Source of the DNA: an uncultured Bacteroidia bacterium
Lineage (GTDB): Bacteria; Bacteroidota; Bacteroidia; Bacteroidales; UBA932
Direction: 5' to 3'
DNA length: 64,000 nt
NCBI GenBank assembly: GCA_902782225.1
Contig: CACZMF010000012.1
Span: forward strand, 1-64,000
Below are positions 22,413-31,870 of this stretch, in pieces. The first letter of the stretch is position 1. Each line of letters starts with the position of its first letter. The translations under genes and the position numbers were made by a program. The notes beneath the pieces are model-generated. The model was given only the letters and a program-made list of their open reading frames with translations, had not been told where the DNA came from and did not search any database.

Positions 22413-24959
22413 CTATTTTACCTTGATTGCGGACACGGCTACCGATCCCAGCACCAGCAGTATCAGAAGAATGGAACAGGCGCGTGAAATCGCCTCTCCT
22501 CGGGCGTAGGAGGCCGGCTCGAAGCTCATCACAAGATGGTGGCTGCCGGCCGGGAGGTCGATGCAGCGAAGAATCTTACCGGCTACGGAGCCCTGCCCGT
22601 CGGTCCCGCCCCCATACAACTCTATAGGCAGCTGCGAACCGTCTTCGAGGCGGGCCACCCAGCCGGCCGGATAATACACCTCGCTGAACACGGCCCTGCC
22701 CCCTTCCGCCGACTCGAAACTGTATTCCAGGCGGTCGGGAGCGTAGGAATCCAGCACCACGGAGCCCTCGCCGGACTCGAACCAGGCATTGCCCCGGGCA
22801 TAGGGATAGCGCAGGGGCGCATTCTCCTCTCCCACGATGATGTAGCGGCAGTTCAGCGAAGCGAGACTCTCCAGATACGGAAGCGCCTCCTCGGCCTCCG
22901 CCACGGTCTTCGCGCCGGAAAGGGCCTTGCTCAGCGCCGAAAGGTCCTTGCTGATACGGGCGTCGATGTATTCCTGGTAGCGCTGCAGCTTAGCAGGGGA
23001 ATAGCCGCCTATGTTCTTATGCCAGTAGGAGGGATGCGAATCGTTGAACACATTGACAGTCAGGTCCAGGACCCTGTAGGACGGATCGGTGTCGGCAAGG
23101 ATCATCTTGTCCACCGGCCGCTGGTCGAACTGGCTCTTGAAGGCCTTCGGGGTCACGAAATCGTCCGGCCCGAGGTAGCGCTTGCCCACGATAAAAAGAT
23201 CTGCAAGCACAAGTACACACACAAGGCCGGCCGCAGCCAGTCGCCTGTTCGATACCGGCTTCTGGAGGCTCGCAGAGCCGACGCAGGGGGTTTCGGGGGG
23301 TACGCCCCCCGTCCCCTGGGGGTGCAGGGGGATAGTATTCTTTGGGGCGCCAAAGGAGCCCCAAAGTAATAGCAGCGTCGCTGCTGCGACTAGCAGCAGC
23401 GATCGCAGAGTATCTGCCCACAGCAGTGAGTGGCGGTCGGCGGCGAGCGCATCCACGAGGATGTCGGGCTGGCCGGCGTCCGAAGCGCCCGAGAACGTCC
23501 CGAAAGCGCTCTGGGCAAGCGCCAGGAGCAGCATCAGGCCAAGGGTCACGCCCCCCGCCGTGAGCACCTGGCGGCGCAGCACCTTCCCGTCGGCGCTGCT
23601 CTTCACGATGCCGTCCAGCATCAGGAAGCCGAGCACCGGAAGGGTGAACTGCAGCACCACGAGGGCCATCGAGACCGTGCGGAACTTATTGTAGAGCGGC
23701 GCGATGGCGAAAAACAGCTTCGTAAACCACAGGAAATGGCTTCCGAGCGCGAGCAGCACCGCCAGCAGCGACGCAGCCACGGCCCACCACTTCTCCCGTC
23801 CCTTCCAGTACATGAGGCCCAGGATGAACAGGAACACGGTCACGGCGCCCATATACATAGGCCCGGCGGTGAAGGGCTGCGGTCCCCAGTAGGTCGGAAG
23901 ATGCTTGCGGACCTGCTGCAGATTGGGCTGTCCCGCCTGCCGGAGCAGCTGCACCGTCTCCGAATCCATAGGGAGCGGGCCCGCCGACGCGCCGCCGTTG
24001 TAGTTGGGTATCATCAGGTTGGGCAGTTCCTCCCAGCCGTACGACCACGCCGTGGCGTAGTCCAGGTCGAGGCCCTTGGAGGCCTTGCCGCCGTCCGCAC
24101 CCTCCGGGGAGGAGGCGCCGCCGCGCATCGAATAGGGGGTGTATTCCCATGTGGGGAGGAGCTTTATGGCGTTGGTGCCTATGCCGGCGAGGCCGAGCAC
24201 CAGAAGCAGCGCGGAGGCCGCCCAGAAGCCCTTCAGGGGCTGCCTGCGGCGCAGCAGCGACACAAAGAGCACCACCACGTAGATCAGTATCATCAGCGCC
24301 AGATAGTAGGAAATCTGGGGATGGTTGGCCTTGATCTGGAACGAGAGCGCCAGCCCGAAAAGGGCCGCTCCCAGGGCCGTCAGAGGGGATAGCTGCGTAG
24401 CAGCGGAAGGGGAACCTTCCCCTTCTCCCCTGGGGGTGCAGGGGGATAGTTGTTTACCTAACGCGGAGCGGTAGGTAAAAACCATTGCCGCAAACACCCA
24501 GGGCAGGAAAGCGAGCGCCTGCATCTTGGTGTTGTGGCCCACCTGGATGATCTGCACGTTGTAGGCACAGAAGGTCACGGCCACGGCGCCGCCTGCCGCC
24601 ACCAGCGGGCTGATTCCCAGCGAAAGCATCAGCAGGAAGGCGCCCAGCAGCGAAATGAAGAAATAGGTGGCGGGGCGCTTGCCGGTCAGGAGCAGGTTGT
24701 AGAGCGTCTGGGTCCAGTCGCCCTTGGTGCTGCTCTGGATGGACGTGGCCGGCATGCCGCTGAACATCGATCCGGTCCAGGCGGCGGGCGCATCCGGGTG
24801 GGCCTTGTCCCACTCCAGCTTCTCGTGGCTCATTCCCTGCCAGCCGGATATATCGCTCTGGTTCACTATCTTGCCGCTAAGCAGTTCGGGCACGAAGGCA
24901 TACGAAAGCACCAGGAAACCCAGCACTATGCCAAGACATATCAGGAGATTCTTTTTCAT
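22413..24959 (-). CDS. YfhO-family membrane protein
   Basis: 848 residues with about a dozen membrane segments and a large periplasmic C-terminal region, ending in a final helix (SRACSILLILLVLGSVAVSAI). YfhO proteins are GT-C-like; in Bacillus they glycosylate lipoteichoic acid, and the Bacteroidota homologues are assumed to transfer sugars in the envelope. Two Gly/Pro-rich inserts (about residues 176-185 and 547-563, LSPCTPRGEGEGSP and LHPQGTGGVPPETP) look alike at DNA level (a CCCCTGGGGGTGCAGGGGG block at 23316 and 24430) and are unusual for the family. A glycosyltransferase gene lies two genes upstream. Confidence 0.88.
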   Translation of the reverse strand: MKKNLLICLGIVLGFLVLSYAFVPELLSGKIVNQSDISGWQGMSHEKLEWDKAHPDAPAAWTGSMFSGMPATSIQSSTKGDWTQTLYNLLLTGKRPATYFFISLLGAFLLMLSLGISPLVAAGGAVAVTFCAYNVQIIQVGHNTKMQALAFLPWVFAAMVFTYRSALGKQLSPCTPRGEGEGSPSAATQLSPLTALGAALFGLALSFQIKANHPQISYYLALMILIYVVVLFVSLLRRRQPLKGFWAASALLLVLGLAGIGTNAIKLLPTWEYTPYSMRGGASSPEGADGGKASKGLDLDYATAWSYGWEELPNLMIPNYNGGASAGPLPMDSETVQLLRQAGQPNLQQVRKHLPTYWGPQPFTAGPMYMGAVTVFLFILGLMYWKGREKWWAVAASLLAVLLALGSHFLWFTKLFFAIAPLYNKFRTVSMALVVLQFTLPVLGFLMLDGIVKSSADGKVLRRQVLTAGGVTLGLMLLLALAQSAFGTFSGASDAGQPDILVDALAADRHSLLWADTLRSLLLVAAATLLLLWGSFGAPKNTIPLHPQGTGGVPPETPCVGSASLQKPVSNRRLAAAGLVCVLVLADLFIVGKRYLGPDDFVTPKAFKSQFDQRPVDKMILADTDPSYRVLDLTVNVFNDSHPSYWHKNIGGYSPAKLQRYQEYIDARISKDLSALSKALSGAKTVAEAEEALPYLESLASLNCRYIIVGEENAPLRYPYARGNAWFESGEGSVVLDSYAPDRLEYSFESAEGGRAVFSEVYYPAGWVARLEDGSQLPIELYGGGTDGQGSVAGKILRCIDLPAGSHHLVMSFEPASYARGEAISRACSILLILLVLGSVAVSAIKVK

Positions 24960-24963
24960 ACTC

Positions 24964-25551
24964 TTATCCTAAAAACTGTTCCACCCACTCCCGGTCCACC
25001 TTCACGAGGCCCTGGAGGCCGGCGGTTATCGAAGGGTTGCGGCCCACGATGGCGCAGCAGTCTTCATACACGTTGAAACCCACGGCCAGCATCTGCATCT
25101 CGCCTTTTTCAGGGTAGGTAAAAACAATGTCGTGGTCGGCGCCGTCAAGACGCAGGAACTTGAGTTCCACGTCTTTACCCAGTTCCTGACGGGTCACGAA
25201 CTTGCAGAACTCCATAGGCACGTCGTCCAGTCCGGCATCGAAAATCTTCACCTTCTCGATCAGGCTGCCGGCATCCGGCACAATCCGTCCCTGCACCCCG
25301 TCGAGCCCCTCGACATCGAGCCGGCGGTCGGAAAGGCAGCAGAGCAGACGTTCGTCTTTGTAGATCATCGGGTAGCTCAGGAGTTCGCGATGGCCGCAGG
25401 AGGGGCACTCGCGCACGAAAAGCGCGCCGTTCTTCACGGCATCCTTCAGCGCCGGGTCCGAAACGCCATCCACCAGCCTCCAGGCCGTCGCCTCGTAGGC
25501 CGTGCCGCAGCGGGAACAGCGCTGCTGCGTGATTGTCTTCAGCGAACTCAT
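24964..25551 (-). CDS. CpXC-domain protein
   Basis: 195 residues. Two zinc-ribbon-like pairs, CSRC (residues 12-15) and CPSC (about 50-53), frame the CpXC domain; the rest (EKVKIFDAGLDDVPMEFCKFVTRQEL) is typical of bacterial CpXC proteins. Function unknown. The start overlaps the stop of the glycosyltransferase by 4 bases. Confidence 0.88.
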   Translation of the reverse strand: MSSLKTITQQRCSRCGTAYEATAWRLVDGVSDPALKDAVKNGALFVRECPSCGHRELLSYPMIYKDERLLCCLSDRRLDVEGLDGVQGRIVPDAGSLIEKVKIFDAGLDDVPMEFCKFVTRQELGKDVELKFLRLDGADHDIVFTYPEKGEMQMLAVGFNVYEDCCAIVGRNPSITAGLQGLVKVDREWVEQFLG

Positions 25552-26828
25552 AGTATCCCGGCAAGTTTTTCAGTGAGCGCAAGACGGGAATACCCGGCAA
25601 CGTCCCCGGTGGTGGGGCCGTCCTCGCCCGCCAGGTGGCGCTCCCATGCGCTTTCTATGAAATTACGCACCGGCTCCACCCTGTCCCAGCCGTACATCAC
25701 CCCGGCTCCGGCATCGTTGAGCACGCGCGCCGCTGCGCCGCCCTCCTGGCCTATGCCCAGCACGGGCCGGCGGGCCGCAAGGTACTCGAAAATCTTGCCG
25801 GGCAGCGCCTTGGCGTATTCCGGCTCATCCCGCAGGGGAAGCAGCAGCACGTTGGCACCCTGCTGAAGCTCCGTGGTCTCGCGGTGGGGCAGGTAGCCAA
25901 GGTTCTCCACATTGTCGGAAAGGCCCCTCATGCTCAGGGCTTCCAGGATTTCGGTATCGGTCTTGCCAGCGAGGCGTATCCGCAGTTGGCTCTTGAAGTT
26001 GCGGTCTTCGGAGCACTTGCGGGCAAGCACGTCCCAAAGGCGCAGCGGGTTGCCGTCGGAGGCGAAAAGCCCGGTGTGGACGAGGGTGAAGCGGTCCGAC
26101 GGCAGCACGGGCGGCTCGGCGGCAAAATCCTGCTCGTCGAAGCCGTTGGTGACCAGGTGGACGGGCGTGGACGTGCGGGCCTGGAAATCGTCGCGCACGG
26201 GGGCGGACACCGCGATCACGGCGTCGGCCGAGTCCAGCACGCGCTGCTCCATGCTCCTGTGGCTTGCGGCCGTCCAGGGGAAGAGCCCCATGTGCTTGAA
26301 ATAGTGCATTTCCGTCCACGGATCCCGGAAATCAGCAATCCAGCGCACGCCGGTGCGCCTTTTCAGCTTCATGCCTATGAGGTGCATGGAATGCGGCGGA
26401 CCGGTGGTCACCACTGCGTCCACAGGGTGCTCCTTCAGGTACTTTTTCAGGAAACGCACCGACGGGCCTACCCATCCCACCCGGGGGTCGGGCACGAACA
26501 GGTTGCCGCGCAGGCGTATCGCCAGGCGCTGCTTGAACGACTTCTTCTGCTGGTTCAGGGGATTCACCCCGGCGCCCTTGTCGGAGGCCCCGAAAAACTT
26601 GTGGTAGATGGCGTAGGGTTCGCTTATGTGGCGCCTGAGCACCTCGATGCCTTCCGGTATCTCGGCGGCAAGCGTCTCATCGACAGCCAGCTGTTCGGGG
26701 TTCTCGGGGGTGTAGACCACGGGCTCCCATCCGAAGCGGCGGAGATACTTCGTGAACTTGACCCAGCGCTGCACGCCGGAGCCGCCGGTCGGGGGCCAGT
26801 AGTATGTGATTATCAGTACTTTCTTCAT
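25548..26828 (-). CDS. GT4-like glycosyltransferase
   Basis: 426 residues with the two Rossmann-like domains of GT-B enzymes: N-terminal ITYYWPPTGGSGVQRWVKF (acceptor loop) and a C-terminal donor domain with FTLVHTGLFASDGNPLRLWD, VENLGYLPHRETTELQQGANVLLLPL and GKIFEYLAARRPVLGIG, where the Glu of the EYLAA segment contacts the nucleotide sugar. Cytosolic, probably acting on a cell-surface glycan. ATGA overlap with the phosphatase upstream. Confidence 0.92.
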   Translation of the reverse strand: MKKVLIITYYWPPTGGSGVQRWVKFTKYLRRFGWEPVVYTPENPEQLAVDETLAAEIPEGIEVLRRHISEPYAIYHKFFGASDKGAGVNPLNQQKKSFKQRLAIRLRGNLFVPDPRVGWVGPSVRFLKKYLKEHPVDAVVTTGPPHSMHLIGMKLKRRTGVRWIADFRDPWTEMHYFKHMGLFPWTAASHRSMEQRVLDSADAVIAVSAPVRDDFQARTSTPVHLVTNGFDEQDFAAEPPVLPSDRFTLVHTGLFASDGNPLRLWDVLARKCSEDRNFKSQLRIRLAGKTDTEILEALSMRGLSDNVENLGYLPHRETTELQQGANVLLLPLRDEPEYAKALPGKIFEYLAARRPVLGIGQEGGAAARVLNDAGAGVMYGWDRVEPVRNFIESAWERHLAGEDGPTTGDVAGYSRLALTEKLAGIL

Positions 26829-28099
26829 CTTTTGTAGCCTTCAATCCGGGCCCGCAGCTTATCCCATTCATAGTAGGGGCCGCTGTAGCTCTCAATGCCG
26901 CGCAGGGCCCTTTCCTGCTCCTGATATAGGAACTTCACGAGCACGTGGCCCTTGCGGTTGCGGTAGAATATGGCCTGAAGGTTGGAGCCCATGCAGAGCA
27001 TATCCCATCCGTGCCACTTTGCGTCCACCTCATCGACGGACAGCCTGCTGCCCGGCCCCTCCACGCCCAGCCATGCGCAGAGGTACAGCATCGGGTAGTC
27101 GTGGCCGAAGCGCAGGTCCACGGCGTATTCGCCGCCGGCCACGGCTTCGTCGGCTTTCTGCACGAAGTCCCTGCCGAGCAGGTCGTCCGGGGAGAAGCGC
27201 GCCTGCCCGATTTCGGCGCAGTGGCCGTAGCGGGCCATTATGTCGTGCTGCTCATAGGAGCAGAAGCGGTAGACGTATTCGAAGGGAAGGCTCTTGAGTA
27301 TCCGGTCCTCGATGTCCCAGCAGCCGCTGATTGTGGCCGTGCGGAAGAGGGCCTTGTGGAAACGGTCCAGGCTGGGAATCAAGGTGCGGGCGACGGCCGC
27401 ATCCGTGAACATGGTGCGCAGCAGCTGCGTGCTGTCGCAGGGAGCGTCCCAGATGTGCGCTTTGTAGGGCTTCTGTATCTCGCGGCAGGCGGGCACCTTG
27501 GTGCCGGTGTGGGAGATGTAGTCCATGAAGCGCTCGCCCGTGTCGAGGGTCCACTGCACCCTGGGACGGTCGGCGGCGACGGCGGTGGTCATTGCGTTCA
27601 TACTCACGATGCAGCGCTGCACCGTGCTGGAAATGCTCCTTATTTTCGGGGCGCCGCGGAAGACCTGCGGGAAACGGTGCACCATCCTGTGGCCGATTTC
27701 GGAATGCTCGCGCACGCCCCTCTGGGAGAGGCGGCCGTCCATTCCGTCCCATGCGGCAACGACCTCACGCGTCTGCTCGAGGGCTTCGCGCCCGGCGGGG
27801 GCGAGGATGCCGAGGCTGTCTGCCTTCTGCAGCACGTCCAGGATGAGGACGTAGTATGAGTCGCCCCAGCTGTGGCGGCTGCCGTGGCGGGCGTAGTGGC
27901 TGATATAGAATGGCTTGTAGCCGGCGGGAGGAGGCGTGTCGCGAAGGTCTCCATGGATGTAGGGGTGGTGGTTGGTGCCGCTCAGGGTGAGGTCGGCGCG
28001 CAGGGCGGCTTCCATCCCCGGATCCACTTTCCAGAAGTCCTGGGCCGCGGCGCCGATGGCCACGAGCAGCAGTAATGCTATTGTCGGGATTCGTTTCAT
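26825..28099 (-). CDS. secreted histidine-type (MINPP/phytase-like) phosphatase
   Basis: 424 residues with signal peptide MKRIPTIALLLLVAIGAAAQ. YISHYARHGSRH (71-76) is the catalytic RHG motif of the histidine phosphatase superfamily clade 2; SISSTVQRCIVSMNAM and LRFGHDYPMLYLCAWLG (the HD proton donor, about 335) follow in order. The family removes phosphate from phytate and related esters. Expected in the periplasm or at the surface. Gap of 4 bases after mutS. Confidence 0.92.
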   Translation of the reverse strand: MKRIPTIALLLLVAIGAAAQDFWKVDPGMEAALRADLTLSGTNHHPYIHGDLRDTPPPAGYKPFYISHYARHGSRHSWGDSYYVLILDVLQKADSLGILAPAGREALEQTREVVAAWDGMDGRLSQRGVREHSEIGHRMVHRFPQVFRGAPKIRSISSTVQRCIVSMNAMTTAVAADRPRVQWTLDTGERFMDYISHTGTKVPACREIQKPYKAHIWDAPCDSTQLLRTMFTDAAVARTLIPSLDRFHKALFRTATISGCWDIEDRILKSLPFEYVYRFCSYEQHDIMARYGHCAEIGQARFSPDDLLGRDFVQKADEAVAGGEYAVDLRFGHDYPMLYLCAWLGVEGPGSRLSVDEVDAKWHGWDMLCMGSNLQAIFYRNRKGHVLVKFLYQEQERALRGIESYSGPYYEWDKLRARIEGYKR

Positions 28100-28103
28100 A
28101 TCG

Positions 28104-30713
28104 TCAGTTTTTGGCGGCGCCCACTTCTTCCTTCAACTTGCGGAGGAGGTCGAAGGCCTGGAGTGGGGTCATGTTGTCGAGGTCGGCGCCCAGGAGCTGC
28201 TCCCGGAGCGAGGCGAGGGTGGGGTCGTCGAGCTGGAAGAAGGACAGCTGCACGCTGCCGTCTTCGGCGGTGTTTTTGGATAGTGCGTCTGCATTCTTTT
28301 CGCGGCGCTCGAGGTCCCGGAGGGTGCGCTCGGCGGAGCGTATCACCTCCTGCGGCATTCCGGCGAGCCGGGCCACGTGGATGCCGAAGCTGTGGGCCAC
28401 GCCGCCGCGCTCGAGTTTACGCAGGAAAATGACGTCGTGCCCTTCTTCCTTCACGGCTATATGCCAGTTGTGGACACGCCGGAAGTGGTTTTCCATGTCG
28501 TTGAGCTCGTGGTAGTGGGTGGCGAAGAGGGTCTTGGCGCCGTGGCCGTGCTCATGGACGTATTCGATGAGGGCGCGGGCGATGGACATGCCGTCATAGG
28601 TGGAGGTGCCGCGGCCGATTTCGTCCATCAGCACAAGCGAGCGCTCGGAGAGGTTGTGCATGATCATCGAGGTCTCGAGCATTTCCACCATGAAGGTGGA
28701 TTCGCCGCGGGATATGTTGTCCGTGGCTCCGACGCGGGTGAAAATCTTGTCGAAAACGCCTATCCTGGCGGACTTTGCGGGCACGAAGGAGCCTGTCTGG
28801 GCCATCAGCACTATGAGGGCCGTCTGGCGCAGGAGGGCCGATTTGCCGGCCATATTGGGGCCGGTGAGCACCATTATCTGCTCGGAGCGGCTGTCCATCG
28901 AGATGTCGTTGGGCACATATTCCTCGCCGGGGCCCATCAGCGTCTCGATGACGGGGTGCCGGCCGGCCTTGATGTCGAACGAAAGGCTCTTGTCCATCTG
29001 CGGACGGCAGTAGCCGCGCTCTGTGGCCTGCAGGGCAAAGCCCTGTAGCACATCGAGTTGCGAGACCACGCGGCAGTTGGCCTGGATGTCCTTGATGCGC
29101 TTCTGGATATCGGCGACGAGGGCCTGGTAGATGCCGGCCTCAAGCTCGTAGATGGAGCCTTCGGCGGAGAGGATCTTGCGCTCGTATTCCTTGAGCTCTT
29201 CGGTGATGTAGCGCTCGGACGAGACGAGGGTCTGCTTGCGTATCCACTCCGGGGGCACCTGGTCGCGGTAGGTGTTGCGCACTTCGATGTAGTAGCCGAA
29301 GACGTTGTTGTAGCCGATGCGCAGGGAACTTATGCCGGTGCGTTCGGCCTCGCGGGCCTGCATTTCCTGGAGGTAGCCCTTGCCGCCGGTGGAGATGTCG
29401 CGGAGTTCGTCCAGTTCCCTGTTCACGCCGCGCGCTATGACGTCGCCCTTGCCTATCTGGGCGGCAGGGTTCTCCGCCATCGTGCTTTCTATGCGGGCGA
29501 GGAGGGGGTCGGTGTCCCTGAGGCCTTTGGCGAGTTTGTCGAGGGCGGCGATGCCGGTGTCGGCTATGATGCCGCGGACGGGGGTCATCTGGCGCAGGGA
29601 GCGGGCCAGCTGCATCACCTCGCGGGGGTTTATCTTGCCGGTGGCGGCCCTGGCGGTGATGCGGTCGAGGTCGCCTATGTCGCCGATGCGCACGCGCAGG
29701 TCCTGCAGGGCCTCTTCGTTGTCGGCGAAGAACTGCACGCAGTCGTAGCGGCCGTTCAGGGCAGCGATGTCCATTATCGGGAGCGAGAGCCACTCGCGCA
29801 GCAGGCGGGAGCCCATGGGGGAGGAGCAGCGGTCGAGCACGTCCACGAGCGAGACGCCTTCCCTGCCGGCGTTGCTTTGGAAGATTTCCAGGTTGCGGAA
29901 GGTGAAGCGGTCCATCCACACGAAACTGCCTTCGTCGATGCGGCCGAGGCTGCAGATGTTGCGGAGGCCTTCGTGGTGGGTCTGCTCAAGGTAGAAGACG
30001 AGCGCACCGGCGCTGCACACTGCCAGGGGGTAGCGGTCCACGGCGAAGCCCTTGAGGGATGTGGTGCCCATCTGGCGGCAGAGTTTCTCGGTGGCGGCGT
30101 CCTGCACGAAAGCCCATTCGTCGAGGGAGCTGATGTAGAAATCGGGGTAGCGCTCCTTGACGCTGCGGTAGATTTCACGCTGGACGACGAGCTCTTTGGG
30201 GCGGAAGGAGTAGAGGAGGGTGCTGATGTAGTCGATGCTGCCCTGGGCCACCTTGAAGGTGCCGGTGGATGCGTCCAGGAATGCGGCACCGCATTCGGGC
30301 CCGTCGAAGCAGAGGCCGGCGAGCCAGTTGTGCTCCTTGCCTTCGAGCATCGTTTCGCCGAAGGCTATGCCGGGGGTGAGGATTTCCGTGACCCCCCGCT
30401 TCACAAGCTTGGACTGGGCGAGCTTGGGATCTTCGAGCTGGTCGCAGATGGCTACCTTATAGCCGGCGCGGACGAGCTTGGGGAGGTAGGTGTCTATGGC
30501 GTGATGCGGGAACCCGGCCATCTGGGTGTCGCCCTTCTCGCCGTTGGAGCGGCGCGTGAGCACAATTCCCAGGACTTTGCTGATGGTCACGGCATCATCG
30601 GAATAGCACTCGTAGAAGTCGCCCACCCTATAGAGCAGCACGGCCTCCGGATGCTGGGCCTTTATGGAGAAGTATTGTTTGAGCAGCGGGGTGTCTTCCG
30701 ATGTTTTCGCCAT
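28104..30713 (-). CDS. mutS: DNA mismatch repair protein MutS
   Basis: 869 residues, full length. Mismatch-binding Phe-X-Glu in VGDFYECY (about 26-33), connector and lever domains, then the ATPase with GPNMAGKSALLRQ (616-628), DEIGRGTSTYDG and SFGIHVARLAGMP. The C-terminal dimer/tetramer segment is present. It leads the ten-gene operon and has its own strong promoter. mutL is not in the window. Confidence 0.98.
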   Translation of the reverse strand: MAKTSEDTPLLKQYFSIKAQHPEAVLLYRVGDFYECYSDDAVTISKVLGIVLTRRSNGEKGDTQMAGFPHHAIDTYLPKLVRAGYKVAICDQLEDPKLAQSKLVKRGVTEILTPGIAFGETMLEGKEHNWLAGLCFDGPECGAAFLDASTGTFKVAQGSIDYISTLLYSFRPKELVVQREIYRSVKERYPDFYISSLDEWAFVQDAATEKLCRQMGTTSLKGFAVDRYPLAVCSAGALVFYLEQTHHEGLRNICSLGRIDEGSFVWMDRFTFRNLEIFQSNAGREGVSLVDVLDRCSSPMGSRLLREWLSLPIMDIAALNGRYDCVQFFADNEEALQDLRVRIGDIGDLDRITARAATGKINPREVMQLARSLRQMTPVRGIIADTGIAALDKLAKGLRDTDPLLARIESTMAENPAAQIGKGDVIARGVNRELDELRDISTGGKGYLQEMQAREAERTGISSLRIGYNNVFGYYIEVRNTYRDQVPPEWIRKQTLVSSERYITEELKEYERKILSAEGSIYELEAGIYQALVADIQKRIKDIQANCRVVSQLDVLQGFALQATERGYCRPQMDKSLSFDIKAGRHPVIETLMGPGEEYVPNDISMDSRSEQIMVLTGPNMAGKSALLRQTALIVLMAQTGSFVPAKSARIGVFDKIFTRVGATDNISRGESTFMVEMLETSMIMHNLSERSLVLMDEIGRGTSTYDGMSIARALIEYVHEHGHGAKTLFATHYHELNDMENHFRRVHNWHIAVKEEGHDVIFLRKLERGGVAHSFGIHVARLAGMPQEVIRSAERTLRDLERREKNADALSKNTAEDGSVQLSFFQLDDPTLASLREQLLGADLDNMTPLQAFDLLRKLKEEVGAAKN

Positions 30714-30718
30714 TGCAG

Positions 30719-30770
30719 TGAATTCTTTTTTAAGAATTCAAATATAGCGCTTTTTGCCGAATTTGGCAAA
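30719..30770 (-). promoter_or_regulatory. mutS operon promoter with palindrome in the leader
   Basis: Minus strand: TTTG at 30770-30767, 20 bases, TATATTTG at 30746-30739. Immediately downstream, at 30719-30740, TGAATTCTT and AAGAATTCA form a 9-bp stem that overlaps the transcription start region and reaches to 5 bases from the ATG. Confidence 0.8.
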
Positions 30771-30800
30771 ACTTGCCGCCTCCGGCTTCCTCCTGCACGC

Positions 30801-30878
30801 TGCTGCGCCGCCTCCGTGCGCAAAACCACCGCCTCCTGCCCCCGGACGGACCTGCTGCGCCGCCTCCGTGCGCAAAAC
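30801..30878. repeat. 52-bp period direct repeat
   Basis: A 26-base unit beginning TGCTGCGCCGCC and ending GCGCAAAAC occurs at 30801-30826 and again at 30853-30878 (period 52). The intervals carry similar Pro-codon-like CCGCCTCCTGCCCCC text. Non-coding between mutS and yraN. Confidence 0.8.
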
Positions 30879-30960
30879 GGCCCCCTTTTGCCCCCGGCGA
30901 GGCCTGAACAGCGGCGCCATAGGGCCTGTGGAATCCGTTGCCGGCCGGTACCACAGAAAT

Positions 30961-31055
30961 CTGACGAGTTTTCTGCGTTTTCCCGTCAGAACAGCCAGGA
31001 TTCCGGGCTTTCTGACGAGTTTTCTGCGTTTTCCCGTCAGAACAGCCAGGATTCC
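30961..31055. repeat. 44-bp perfect tandem repeat (period 51)
   Basis: Identical 44-base units at 30961-31004 and 31012-31055, separated by GGGCTTT. Each unit starts CTGACG and holds CCGTCAG, so each can fold a 6-7-bp stem. The minus ORFs across it exist only because the repeat lacks stops. Confidence 0.9.
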
Positions 31056-31122
31056 TGCCAATCGGGATCGTTTTCGCCAATTTCGTTCCCGATTTAGAGC
31101 GAGGCGGGCACTTGGCGTGGGA

Positions 31123-31506
31123 TTAGACGTAAAGGGGGATGAACGCGGCGGGGAAGTATTCGATTTCGGGGGCGGGCTCGGCGAAGACCACGGCAACGAT
31201 GTCGAACTGGACCTCGAGGTCTGCGGGAAGACCGGCACGGGCGGGGCCGTTGAGGAAGGCGTTCGCGGCACGCACGAGGCGACGTTGCTTGTCGTAGTTG
31301 ACTTTGGATTCGGGCGGGGCCATGATCCGTCCGCTCAGCGTCTTCACCTCAACAATGTGTAAAGTACTGTCTTTCAGCGATATGACATCGACCTCAAGGT
31401 GCCCCGCGCGCCAGTTGCGGCGAAGAATCCTGTGCCCCTCCCCGATCAGGAACGAACAGGCCTCTTCCTCGCCCCTCTTCCCTATTATTTGGTTCTTTGT
31501 CTTCAT
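31123..31506 (-). CDS. YraN / UPF0102 nuclease-like protein
   Basis: 127 residues. GKRGEEEACSFLIGEGHRILRRNWR, GHLEVDVISLKDSTLHIVEVKT and FDIVAVVF match the UPF0102 (YraN) fold, an endonuclease-like relative of Holliday-junction resolvases with the Asp/Glu-x-Lys core (EVDVI...VEVK). Function unproven. A -7 box TACCTTTG lies at 31575-31582 on the minus strand; no good -33. Confidence 0.9.
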   Translation of the reverse strand: MKTKNQIIGKRGEEEACSFLIGEGHRILRRNWRAGHLEVDVISLKDSTLHIVEVKTLSGRIMAPPESKVNYDKQRRLVRAANAFLNGPARAGLPADLEVQFDIVAVVFAEPAPEIEYFPAAFIPLYV

Positions 31507-31870
31507 AGTACGTTGTTATGTCTCCGTGCTCAAAACCGGCCCCGCTGCACATAGAATAATCGCTGTGGTGTAGGCAAAGGTACCAAAGAAAACTGCATCC
31601 TGCCATAGTCGAATGCCGTTTTTTATGTTTCAACAACAGATTCTTACGATTCTTTCGAAAAATTTTTTTTAAGTCACGAAAAGCTTCAAATAATACTCCC
31701 GTTTGCCGCTCTCGTTCTGTCAGTTGACCAAAACCAGCACGTCAACTATGTGATGAGATGCTTGTTTTCTCTATTAACGGGACGTACGTCAGAACTAATC
31801 TTCGCGAGGACTATGAGGCAGTGCTGACGTTGTCTTCGCGCCATCGGAAAGGGCGGAACGGCGGCAGGAA
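31507..31870. other. intergenic region, no intact gene
   Basis: Contains the yraN -7 box (31575-31582). Near 31680-31745 the minus strand has a possible C-terminal gene fragment (DVLVLVN, stop, then QNESGKREYYLKLFVT and stop), suggesting a decayed secreted protein, but similarity to a family is not evident to me. Nothing else recognised. Confidence 0.4.

Noticed and set aside
30801..31055. Possible CRISPR array
   Set aside because: Only two copies of each repeat, spacers of 7 or 26 bases that are not variable, no cas genes.
30738..31271. 177-residue minus ORF between mutS and yraN
   Set aside because: It is produced by the two tandem repeats lacking stops, overlaps yraN in another frame and has no domain or start signal.
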